Assembly (NCBI GenBank): GCA_026770585.1
Contig: MU646891.1
Span: 35,483-46,744, forward strand
Reading direction: 5' to 3'
Source: Baffinella frigidus
Lineage: Eukaryota; Cryptophyceae; Cryptomonadales; Baffinellaceae
DNA: 11,262 nt
Below are positions 5,429 through 11,262 of this stretch, piece by piece; the first letter of the stretch is position 1, and each line of letters starts with the position of its first letter. Both the position numbers and the translations under genes were made by a program. The notes under the pieces are model-generated. The model worked only from the letters and a program-made list of their open reading frames with translations. It was not told where the DNA came from and searched no databases.

Positions 5429-6115
5429 CTTGGCCTCTGTGGTACGGAGATCGAGCGCGAGGATCTGCGCCTGCTCGTTCGCAGCACGGGCGGCAGCCTC
5501 GAAGCCCTGCAGCTTCTCGCGTGCGCTCGCCAGCCCCTGGGTGAGCGAGAGCATCTTTGTGGAGACAGCAGGCGAGTTGTCGCGGATCCGGTGCTGCGCC
5601 GCAGCGAGCGCCTGCGCGAAGTTCCGCTCAATGTCGCGAACCTGGCCTCGGAACTCCTCGAGCTGCTTCTGGGATTGGTCGAGGTCCTTGAGGAGGCGGT
5701 CGACGACTTCGAGTTTGCGCGCAAGGTCGCCCCGCTTCTCCTCCACCTCGAAGCGCCGAGCCGATCGTTTCACGATCACGTCGAACTGGGCCGTGTGTCC
5801 CTTGGTGCGCTCATTCAACCACTGCCACGTTGACGCCTCCAGCGGCGTTTGTCTTGCAACGGAAGGCCTCAAAGCATGCGAATCGAAGCTCGAGGACCCG
5901 GGAACAGAGGAAGACGATGACATGGTCCAGACACGATGCGGCGCGCACGTTCGCACTCCCCTATTTGTCATCCACAGCGCCGATGATGACGTTGGCGACG
6001 CCGTTGGGAATAGCACAAATGCAGCTCTGTCCCGCCGGCTCGCCAGAGGTCCCTCAACCATCGCGACTGTCAGCACAACCGCGAGGAGAAAGCCCGGTGA
6101 CGCGTACATTCGCAT
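5429..6115 (-). CDS. First exon of a signal-peptide, coiled-coil protein (unknown family)
   Basis: The exon has 229 codons from ATG at 6115 (or 6109). Residues 1-22 form a signal peptide: short N-terminus, hydrophobic FLLAVVLTVAMV, then EG. A Ser/Arg-rich linker follows (about 23-100), which could act as a second targeting segment in algae with complex plastids. Residues about 100-229 form a long coiled coil with Leu/Val/Ile heptads (LARKLEVVDRLLKDLDQSQK). The frame extends upstream to 6343, but the paralogue at 8029 has a stop just after the equivalent of the first Met, which favours the 6115/6109 start. The donor is GCCAAG|GTGCGC at 5428. Possible acceptors are CTTTCCAG at 5390 (39-nt intron, in frame) or those before exon copies A and C. 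Downstream exon duplicates suggest variable C-terminal coils. The function is unknown. A secreted or membrane-associated structural or surface role is only a guess. Confidence 0.6.
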
Positions 6116-6204
6116 CGCGAAGACCGCTGAGGTTTCTCCCTCGAAAGTTCCCCAGATGGGTTCGGAAGATGTTGATGGGTTCGAAGGGTGCGCCCCCCGA
6201 GATA

Positions 6205-6345
6205 TAAGCGATTTTAAAATGCTTGAACGCGTTTTTTTTGGACGTGACCAATCTCCTCGGCCGTTTGAGCCATTCCTTCTCACGAGATCAGCTCCGGAGG
6301 ATCCGCGATACGATGCGTTCGCTGGATCCGGCGTAAGCGCCATGC
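6205..6345 (-). promoter_or_regulatory. Probable promoter/5' flank of the coiled-coil gene
   Basis: On the minus strand a TTATATC box (6207-6201) lies about 90 bp before the ATG at 6115, preceded by TTTTAAAAT and TTGGTCACGTCC. The whole block is conserved at 8153-8300. There the TATA-like element is lost but CTCGTGAGAAGGAATGGCTC and ACGCGTTCAAG remain. TTGGTCACG also occurs in both CTTTT-loop hairpins. The transcription start is not determinable from sequence. Confidence 0.4.
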
Positions 6346-6418
6346 TCCGAGCCGCCGTCTACGGCTGCTGAGGTGACCGACCCCACCGCACGTTGCACGC
6401 TCTTGCCAGAGTGCGTGG

Positions 6419-7029
6419 CTTGGATACCTTTGGCCTCGTCTCCTTGCCTTGTCTCGCTCGATGTTGCCTGGCTGTGGCACTGCCCCAATCCAGGGTAGGG
6501 TGAGGGATCCCCAGGTGCGGTTCCCAGCGTCCGATTTTGAGCTCACCCTAAGCGTTCCTCAGTACGTTTGGTAGGGTGCTAATCGGGCGCGAGATTGATT
6601 GTGGAAGATGGGATTAAAGCCCTCATCTTTCTGCCCCTCGAGGGCGAGCACGCAGCACGTCGCATTGAACGCCAGTTTACCCCACGCCGCGTTCGACTGA
6701 AATGTGCTGTGCCATTCTTTGGATCCTTGCTTGGATACCGTGGGCCTTGTCTCCTTGCCTTGTCTCGCTCGATGTTGCCTGGCTGTGGCCTAGCCAGGCG
6801 CGGGGGTGCAAGTGCTCCCCTGGTGCAGTTCCCAGCGTCCGATTTTGAGCTCACCCTAAGCGTTCCTCAGTACGTTTGGTAGGGTGCTAATCGGGCGCGA
6901 GATTGATTGTGGAAGATGGGATTAAAGCCCTCATCTTTCTGCCCCTCGAGGGCGAGCACGCAGCACGTCGCATTGAACGCCAGTTTACCCCACGCCGCGT
7001 TCGACTGAAATGTGCTGTGCCATTCTTTG
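6419..7029. repeat. ~308-bp tandem segmental duplication
   Basis: Copy 1 is 6419-6721 and copy 2 is 6730-7029. The last ~202 bp (6520-6721 and 6828-7029) appear identical. The first ~100 bp have substitutions and a small indel (offset 311 falling to 308). Short open frames run through both copies on both strands, but none has start, splice or composition support. The duplication lies upstream of the coiled-coil gene promoter and may carry regulatory or 5' exon sequence. Its near identity implies recent origin or gene conversion. Confidence 0.93.
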
Positions 7030-7660
7030 AAGCGCGCTGTTCGCGTGCCCTGCAGCTAGCCTACTGCTCTCCCCAGGAGGAGCACGAGGCGCCGCTCAGG
7101 GTTCGAGAAGGAGGTGAGCTCGCCAGGGTCGAGCTTGCGTAGAGCGTAAGCCGCAGGCTGGAGCTGGTTCTCGGTCGAGCTTCAGACGCAGTGCTGTCTT
7201 GGCCGCAGCGCTGTGACACCACCGCCATCATCACTGCAAGAATTTTCCCATGGTGTGTTTCTGTTGATTGACACGTGTGCTGCGCGTGGCAGGTCATCCG
7301 ACCTCGGCAGCTGGGCGCGCTTGCTACACGCGGTGGCACGGCCTCACTCAAGTTCTTCTCCGGAGCGTCAAGTCTCGCTGGGGATCAGCGATCATTTGTT
7401 CATTTAAATACACGCTCGACCCGGAATCAAGCCTCTGTTGTGTGTCTTCTCCTCGCACGAGAAAAGACCCCTCCTCTTACCCAGCGCACCGGGCTTCCGG
7501 TCTTGGTCAGAACCGGGGTAGCACAACTTTGTTTCTCCACGCACATGAGTGTTAGAAGTGAGGCCCTGACACATAACAGAGTGCTGATTCCAGATGTGTT
7601 TTGACATGATCAAGTAAAATCACACTCGCTGACTGGATTCGAGCTGCTCCCTGCTGCCCG
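7030..7660. other. Unassigned stretch
   Basis: No gene can be supported. One exon-like segment on + is 7077-7113, between GCTCTCCCCAG and GAG|GTGAGC, both good splice consensus, with a 37-nt acidic/basic stretch (EEHEAPLRVRE). Open frames of 95-109 codons at 7268-7604 overlap in two phases and look fortuitous. A 27-bp sequence at 7615-7641 recurs at 9963-9989. Confidence 0.35.
7615..7641 (+). repeat. Dispersed 27-bp direct repeat, copy 1
   Basis: The segment contains CGCTGACTGGATTCG and matches 9963-9989 with two mismatches in 27. It may be the end of a retroposed element or a shared transcript end. Nothing further is recognisable. Confidence 0.75.
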
Positions 7661-7662
7661 TA

Positions 7663-7779
7663 CAGGGGTACCTCGATTACAAGAAAACGCCTCCCCCTAG
7701 GACCCTACAGTAGGCCTATGCCTAGGGCCCTATGGTCGTCCTAGGGGGGTGACGTTTTCTTGTAATCGAGGTACCCCTG
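7663..7779. mobile_element. MITE family 1, copy 1 (117 bp, TA target site)
   Basis: Perfect 27-bp terminal inverted repeats start CAGGGGTACCTCGATTACAA and are flanked by TA on both sides. The interior is also largely palindromic, with CCTAGG, AGGCCTATGCCT and CCTAGG blocks. The TA duplication and short length point to a non-autonomous Tc1/mariner-type element. No transposase is present in this window. Confidence 0.92.
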
Positions 7780-7879
7780 TAGCACTGTGTGGGGTTCACG
7801 GGCTCGTGCCCAACATACCCCATGCACATCTCGTGACCTTTGGCGAAGCTTGACGCTGTCGTGCTACATTATCCGTCTT

Positions 7880-7885
7880 TATAAA
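7880..7885 (+). promoter_or_regulatory. Possible TATA box
   Basis: TATAAA lies about 150 bp upstream of the ATG at 8032, followed by a pyrimidine-rich tract (CCTCTCTCCTCTCTTTC). It could promote the truncated signal-peptide copy. Sequence upstream of about 7965 is not shared with the paralogue, so this promoter would be newly acquired. Confidence 0.35.
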
Positions 7886-8031
7886 GTGGTCCTCTCTCCT
7901 CTCTTTCACGCGTTTTCTCTCACGGCCACTTTTTGCGCGTGACTCTGCCCATCTTGAGAACTGCCCTTCCGCATCCATCACCATCTGGCAGAACTTTCGA
8001 CTGAGAAACCTCAGCGGTCGTCGTGATGTGA

Positions 8032-8217
8032 ATGTACGCGTCGCCGAGCCTTCTCCTCGCGGGTGTGCTGACAGTCGCGATGGTTGCGGGACCTCTGGCG
8101 AGCCGGCGGGACAGAGCTGCATTGCTGCTCTTCCCAACGGCGTCTCCAGTGGAGCATGGCGCTACGCCACACAGAGCGAACAACAACGCATGCGTGTCGA
8201 TCCTCTGCTCGAGGTGA
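8032..8217 (+). pseudogene. Truncated inverted copy of the signal-peptide gene (61 codons)
   Basis: Starting at MYASPSLLLA, the first 39 residues match the protein at 5429-6115 in 33 positions, covering the whole signal peptide and the ASRRDRAA linker. Shared nucleotide sequence starts at about 7965. At the position of the paralogue's first two Met codons this copy has ATG TGA ATG, so a CGA-to-TGA change leaves only the second ATG usable. After LFPTASP homology to the coding region ends at a junction (about 8138-8150). The frame then runs through sequence related to the paralogue's upstream region and stops at 8215-8217. The coiled coil is entirely missing. Most differences in the shared region change amino acids, consistent with loss of constraint. 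Confidence 0.7.
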
Positions 8218-8300
8218 ATCTCGTGAGAAGGAATGGCTCAAAATGCCGTGGAGATTGTGGCGCGTCCTAAAACAACGCGTTCAAGTATTATTTTAAAAAA
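8153..8300 (+). other. Displaced copy of the coiled-coil gene's upstream region
   Basis: This segment aligns, in the same sense as the gene, with the minus strand of 6345-6205. Shared parts include GAGCATGGCGCT, CTCGTGAGAAGGAATGGCTC and ACGCGTTCAAG. In the intact locus this region precedes the signal-peptide exon; here it follows it, giving a permuted order. It should not be read as a promoter of the upstream fragment. Confidence 0.7.
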
Positions 8301-8372
8301 AATAGCTGCTGAGATTTAAGAACACGACGACCGACCGACGCTCGAGCAAGGGGGTTCGCGATGTATCCCTGT

Positions 8373-9155
8373 GGGTAGTGAGGGTAGGAGCTATGCCACA
8401 TGGCATAGCTGCCATGGCACTACATAGAGTGGACAGATACTGAAGAGCCAGTCTACTCTCGGTTCTCCAAGTCTGTGGGGGAGGCCATGCTGCCAGCAGG
8501 ATGCGCAGCGCGCGCGATGGGCGGTCAGCAAGGGCGCGATTTGCACATTTCTGGTGAGAGGGTCGCCATCGACGAAATAATGCTGAAATGGTGCTCACCT
8601 GCGCAGATCGCGACACGTTCCTCACGAAAAAGCCGCCGACCATCGGCCTCCATGTGCACAGCTTCTCTCACTGCAACGCTGTATGCGGTGGGGCCGAGAT
8701 AGAAGTAAGACGTGCCAATCGAGGGATTGCCCTGTAGGAGGGCAAACGGTGCATGTTCCTGGCTTGCAAGTGAACTTCGCGTACTCCGATCGCTGTCAAT
8801 TTTTTGCGCGGTGCTGCTCACACATGGTGCCCGCTGCCTTCCCGAGCACTCGTGGCCCGGCTGCTGTGACTATTCGGGCTCCATGGCGCCGACCGCTACC
8901 TTCTTTCCCAATGTACCAACATGCGCAGTGCAACAAAATAATTCTAGGGAGTACTTGCCGACGGAGCATCGATGTGAAACTTTGTGGGCATCTGCTAGGA
9001 GGCACTAGGAGGTGATTGCCGCTCTCATATGCCTACTTCTGCCTGCGTTAGGCCCCTCTAGAGCGCGAAAAAAGCTTGTCTGAGCCGCGGGCGATTTCCC
9101 CCCCGTTTTCGCTGGTCACTTAAGGGATATGGCATAGCTCCTACCCTCACTACCC
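8373..9155. mobile_element. Segment bounded by 26-bp inverted repeats
   Basis: A 26-bp sequence at 8373-8398 (GGGTAGTGAGGGTAGGAGCT, then ATGCCA) is perfectly inverted at 9130-9155. The left end also forms a perfect hairpin, GCTATGCCA CA TGGCATAGC (8390-8409). The ~780-bp unit could be a non-autonomous DNA transposon. There is no clear target-site duplication, and the interior shows no transposase. An exon-like segment lies inside on the minus strand. Confidence 0.55.
8599..8731 (-). CDS. Candidate internal exon, unknown protein
   Basis: A 133-nt segment is framed by a strong acceptor (TTTGCCCTCCTACAG, ending at 8732) and a strong donor (GCGCAG|GTGAGC, starting at 8598). The frame begins GNPSIGTSYFYLGPTAYSVA, continues with VREAVHMEADGRRLFREERV, and ends AICA plus one base. 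It looks protein-like, with mixed composition and no low complexity. No adjoining exon was securely located and no family was recognised. It could be part of a host gene captured between the 26-bp inverted repeats, or chance. Confidence 0.35.
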
Positions 9156-9319
9156 GCAATCCCTGTGAATAGGCGAGGTATCCCTGAAGTTCCAATGGCT
9201 CCAACAGCTCTGCGCTCACTGCGGAAGCAAGCTGTCACGCACACGTCTTTGCTGTTCCATAACCTTCACTCGTGGAAGAGGGCTCAGTCGATCTGATGGC
9301 TCAAGGGGGGCTCGTCCTA

Positions 9320-9504
9320 CAAGGGTCGGGCCATCTGGGCTACAATAACACGGGTGCTCCGACATCGATTGTTTTCTTAAATCAGTACCAGAGGGTTGAG
9401 CAAACACAAGATTAAGTCAACTCTCTGGTCCTAAAGTAAGAAAACAGGGGGTCCAAATCCGGTCTGTTTTCTTGAGTTCTGGTTGCTTAGCCCAGATACC
9501 CCTG
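9320..9504. mobile_element. MITE family 2 (185 bp, TA flanks)
   Basis: The right end reads AGCCCAGATACCCCTG then TA. The left end is a diverged inverse, TACAAGGGT..ATCTGGGCT. Inside, a 29-bp arm at 9371-9399 is inverted at 9417-9445 (24 of 29 match) around a 17-bp loop. The TIR start CAGGGGTA is shared with MITE family 1, so both may use the same transposase. Confidence 0.65.
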
Positions 9505-9521
9505 TAGACTCGGTCCTCACA

Positions 9522-9550
9522 CAAGCACGTTGCTGAGAACTCTCATCAAC
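9522..9550 (+). repeat. Dispersed 29-bp direct repeat, copy 1
   Basis: Starts CAAGCACGTTGCT and ends CATCAAC; it matches 10546-10574 with three mismatches. It lies 12 bp before the insertion site of MITE copy 2. Confidence 0.65.
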
Positions 9551-9562
9551 TGTGCGCTGGTA

Positions 9563-9680
9563 CAGGGGTACCTCGATCATAAGAAAATGCCCCCCCCCCT
9601 AGGATCACCATAGGGCCCTAGGCATAGGCCTGCTGTAGGGTCCTAGGGGGGGTCGGTTTCTTATGAGCGAGGTACCCCTG
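9563..9680. mobile_element. MITE family 1, copy 2 (118 bp, TA target site)
   Basis: Terminal repeats start CAGGGGTACCTCG on both sides, with TA duplications at 9561-9562 and 9681-9682. The interior is the reverse-oriented equivalent of copy 1 (CCTAGGCATAGGCC core). A run of ten C follows the left repeat. Confidence 0.92.
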
Positions 9681-9711
9681 TAGGCGTAGCCCTACTGTAA
9701 CAGGCACCGAC

Positions 9712-9755
9712 CGATGTCGGAGCACCCGTGTTCACGTGCAGCCCAGATACCCCTG
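9712..9755. mobile_element. Inverted end fragment of MITE family 2
   Basis: A 21-bp stretch at 9712-9732 (CGATGTCGGAGCACCCGTGT plus T) is the exact reverse complement of 9347-9367, and the terminal AGCCCAGATACCCCTG follows. It shows the well-preserved end sequence CAGGGGTATCTGGGCT that is eroded at 9320. Confidence 0.7.
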
Positions 9756-9864
9756 CAGGGTCCTAGGGGGGGGCTTTCTAATGAGCGAGGTACCCCTGTT
9801 CACGTGCAGCCCAGATACCCCTGCAGGGTCCTAGGGGGGCTTTCTAATGAGCGAGGTACCCCTG
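9731..9864 (+). repeat. Two tandem composite half-MITEs (68/66 bp)
   Basis: Unit 1 is 9731-9798 and unit 2 is 9799-9864, the latter shorter by two G. Each unit joins a family 2 terminus (AGCCCAGATACCCCTG) to the right half of family 1 (CAGGGTCCTAGGGG to GAGCGAGGTACCCCTG). The hybrid was therefore made first and then duplicated. Confidence 0.85.
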
Positions 9865-9962
9865 TAACATCCGGGGTCATGTCTCCGCGCACACGTGATG
9901 AGTGTGAGGCGTGAGTCACAGCGGGCAGATTTCGGGTCGAGTTTGTATTCACATCAATAAAC

Positions 9963-9989
9963 TAAAATTACAATCGCTGACTGGATTCG
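9963..9989 (+). repeat. Dispersed 27-bp direct repeat, copy 2
   Basis: Matches 7615-7641 with two mismatches. Flanks are unrelated except for a general A/T bias just upstream. Confidence 0.75.
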
Positions 9990-10172
9990 TGCATGCAGCC
10001 CACCGCCCACGCGCCCACGATTTGCCCGATAGGGCTTACTCTCGGAGCCCTTTCCCTCCGAGGCGGGCCCGTCCAGGACCCGGTCCTCTCCCTCACGAAG
10101 TGATGTGAGACACTGTACAGAGCCTCCACCGGACCTCCGAAGTTGACTACTTTGATCGTTTGGGTCTGGCAA

Positions 10173-10217
10173 ATTTGTACCAGGGGCGGCCGATTTCCGG
10201 CAACCCCTGGTACAAAT
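10173..10217. repeat. Perfect 14-bp stem hairpin
   Basis: ATTTGTACCAGGGG at 10173-10186 pairs with CCCCTGGTACAAAT at 10204-10217 around a 17-nt loop with a small CGG/CCG pair. The arms contain an inverted CAGGGG word like the MITE ends, so this may be a very small relative or a decayed MITE. Confidence 0.75.
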
Positions 10218-10292
10218 CACAGGGCGGCCACCTGATGAATACTCCACTCCAGGGGGGCGGTGGCCACTTCGGATATTTTGTCCTGGGGGGTA

Positions 10293-10409
10293 CAGAGGTA
10301 CCTCGTTCATAAGAAACCGCCCCCCCCCCTGGAACCACCATAGGGGCCTAGGCATAGGCCTACTGCAGGGTCCTAGGGTGGGCGGTTTCTTGTGAAGGAG
10401 GTACCCCTG
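10293..10409. mobile_element. MITE family 1, copy 3 (117 bp)
   Basis: The left end is TA-CAGAGGTACCTCG and the right end GAGGTACCCCTG-TC. One TIR substitution and a TA-to-TC change on the right indicate an older copy. The orientation is the same as copy 2. Confidence 0.88.
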
Positions 10410-10785
10410 TCACTAGGCGCGGTCCTCCTTGTAGCCAGGTGGTGAATGGAGGAGGAGGCCTCCTTGGTCGAACTGCACGGGGTGTGACCTTCATTAGTCA
10501 ACCATTGAGGCTGATCACCTGTGCCACCGAGGCTCACACGGGGTGCAAGCACGTTGCTCAGACCTCCCATCAACCCACGCTTTTAGGTTCGTCAGGTTCG
10601 TGTAACTCCCACCATAGGCGGACTCTGGAACTGGTTCTGCAGAAAGACCATGATTCCTTTCGGATCACATACGCAGGAACAACCTTGTGGAATGGTGGGG
10701 TTCTCCCACTCGAGGCTGGCCGTGGCCTTTCTATAAACCCCACTAGTGGCTGCGTAAAAACTCTTTGAGAGGATTTGTATGGGAA

Positions 10786-10828
10786 TTGGTCTCGTTGCTC
10801 ACGTTTAAAGCGTGGGTAACGAGACCAA
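10786..10828. repeat. Hairpin with 11-bp outer stem
   Basis: TTGGTCTCGTT at 10786-10796 pairs with AACGAGACCAA at 10818-10828. An inner stem, CTCACG/CGTGGG (one G-U), closes a TTTAAAG loop. It could be a structured RNA or cruciform. No terminal T-run is present. Confidence 0.75.
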
Positions 10829-11077
10829 CCCCGTACACATAGTGGACGCGATCGTAAAACCAACGTTCGAGAAAAGGCCAAGGCCAGAAAGTAGTTTGTG
10901 AAGCGGGTTTGCTGGACCCTGGGATCGTCAGCACTGGAGAAACCCCGACAAGGAGCTGCAATCGAGGGGTTGGTGAAAGGCAGGCTGGAAGGAAGGTCAC
11001 ACAGCGGGCTTCCAAGGCATTTCCGGCCCAAATCGGGCCGACTTTCTGTTGTCTTCAAAGAAGGAACCCCCCTATGT

Positions 11078-11101
11078 CCCTACGGGTTGTCTACCGTAGG
11101 G
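11078..11101. repeat. Small hairpin
   Basis: CCCTACGG at 11078-11085 pairs with CCGTAGGG at 11094-11101 around an 8-nt loop. The significance is unknown. Confidence 0.6.
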
Positions 11102-11262
11102 TCGTACGTCGTACTACGTCTGGGTTATTCACGAACCCCTTCGTAGTCCTCTGTGTGGTGAGGGGCTCGTAGGAGGTGGAGTTAGAATCCATCCGGAAAA
11201 TGCTCGTATGAGCGGCCGACACGGGGTACAGTAAGTGGCACAATGCGTCGAGCATGTGCGGC

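Larger units (their letters stand above)
10412..11262. other. Unassigned stretch with hairpins
   Basis: A 162-codon minus-strand frame (11058-10570) and a 109-codon plus-strand frame (10439-10768) overlap. Neither shows a recognisable domain, splice signals or distinctive composition, and a perfect hairpin interrupts the larger one. Nothing can be assigned. A 29-bp repeat at 10546-10574 matches 9522-9550. Confidence 0.4.

Noticed and set aside
6115-6343. N-terminal extension of the coiled-coil protein from ATG at 6343
   Set aside because: The equivalent region in the 8029 copy has a stop next to the signal-peptide Met, and the extension covers the TATA-like element. It would also bury the signal peptide internally.
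5430-6371. A 313-codon plus-strand frame opposite the coiled-coil exon
   Set aside because: Antisense shadow: its Ser/Arg/Ala-rich composition mirrors the Leu/Glu/Ala coiled-coil codons. The signal peptide, heptads and paralogue support the minus strand.
6595-7142. Repeated plus-strand frame (GIKALIFLPLEGEHAARRIERQ) in both tandem copies as a gene
   Set aside because: Repetition is explained by the DNA duplication. The start is a TTG codon, there are no splice signals, and conservation cannot be judged from identical copies.
7622-7650. Possible tRNA T-arm (GGATTCGAGCTGCTCC)
   Set aside because: No acceptor stem, anticodon arm or GGTTCRA consensus could be assembled; the same sequence recurs at 9974 with different flanks.
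8373-9155. Treating the 26-bp inverted repeat pair as an active, complete transposon
   Set aside because: No target-site duplication or transposase is visible; only a non-autonomous or incidental inverted pair can be supported.
7661-10411. CRISPR-like or satellite interpretation of the recurring CAGGGGTACC sequences
   Set aside because: Spacing is irregular, the repeats are terminal inverted pairs with TA flanks, and the host is eukaryotic; MITEs explain them.
10570-11058. A 162-codon minus-strand frame as a hypothetical protein
   Set aside because: No domain, no start or splice support; it spans a perfect hairpin and overlaps an equally plausible opposite-strand frame.

Overview
This is eukaryotic nuclear DNA from a repeat-rich, telomere-associated region. 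Three blocks of plant/algal-type telomere repeat (TTTAGGG and variants) lie in the first 2 kb. Coding segments have GT-AG splice sites, pyrimidine tracts and a CTAAC branch-point-like site. There are no bacterial operons or Shine-Dalgarno-led genes. TTTAGGG telomeres occur in most land plants, many green algae, cryptophytes, dinoflagellates, some apicomplexans and oomycetes. The moderately GC-rich composition and compact exons fit a microbial alga or protist, but the sequence does not fix the species. All telomere-like blocks carry the G-rich strand on +, the wrong orientation for a left chromosome end, so they are interstitial, inverted or misassembled.

Layout. 1-1989: telomere-type arrays separated by gene-free subtelomeric DNA, with a 73-bp higher-order minisatellite and copies of a ~50-bp motif. 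2041-3025 (minus): an alanine/glycine/lysine-rich exon and a partial duplicate of its 3' end. 3234-3680: a small tandem repeat, then a large fold-back with 151-bp arms. 3705-6345 (minus): the most interesting part. A secreted or endomembrane-targeted coiled-coil protein is encoded by a first exon at 5429-6115. It is followed downstream by at least seven variant, partly broken copies of short coiled-coil exons, interspersed with intronic repeats. 6419-7029: a recent ~308-bp tandem duplication. 7660-9870 and 10290-10410: small non-autonomous DNA transposons (MITEs) with TA target sites. 7880-8300 (plus): an inverted, truncated copy of the coiled-coil gene's 5' end whose upstream region now lies downstream of its coding part. 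8373-9155: a segment bounded by 26-bp inverted repeats, containing one exon-like stretch. 10412-11262: nothing recognisable except hairpins.

No tRNA, rRNA, CRISPR or recognisable transposase/reverse transcriptase was found. Most annotation is by repeat structure, splice signals and internal comparison. No protein here could be assigned to a named family. The overall picture is subtelomeric DNA in which a signal-peptide/coiled-coil gene family is being duplicated, permuted and eroded by tandem duplication, inversion and MITE insertion.
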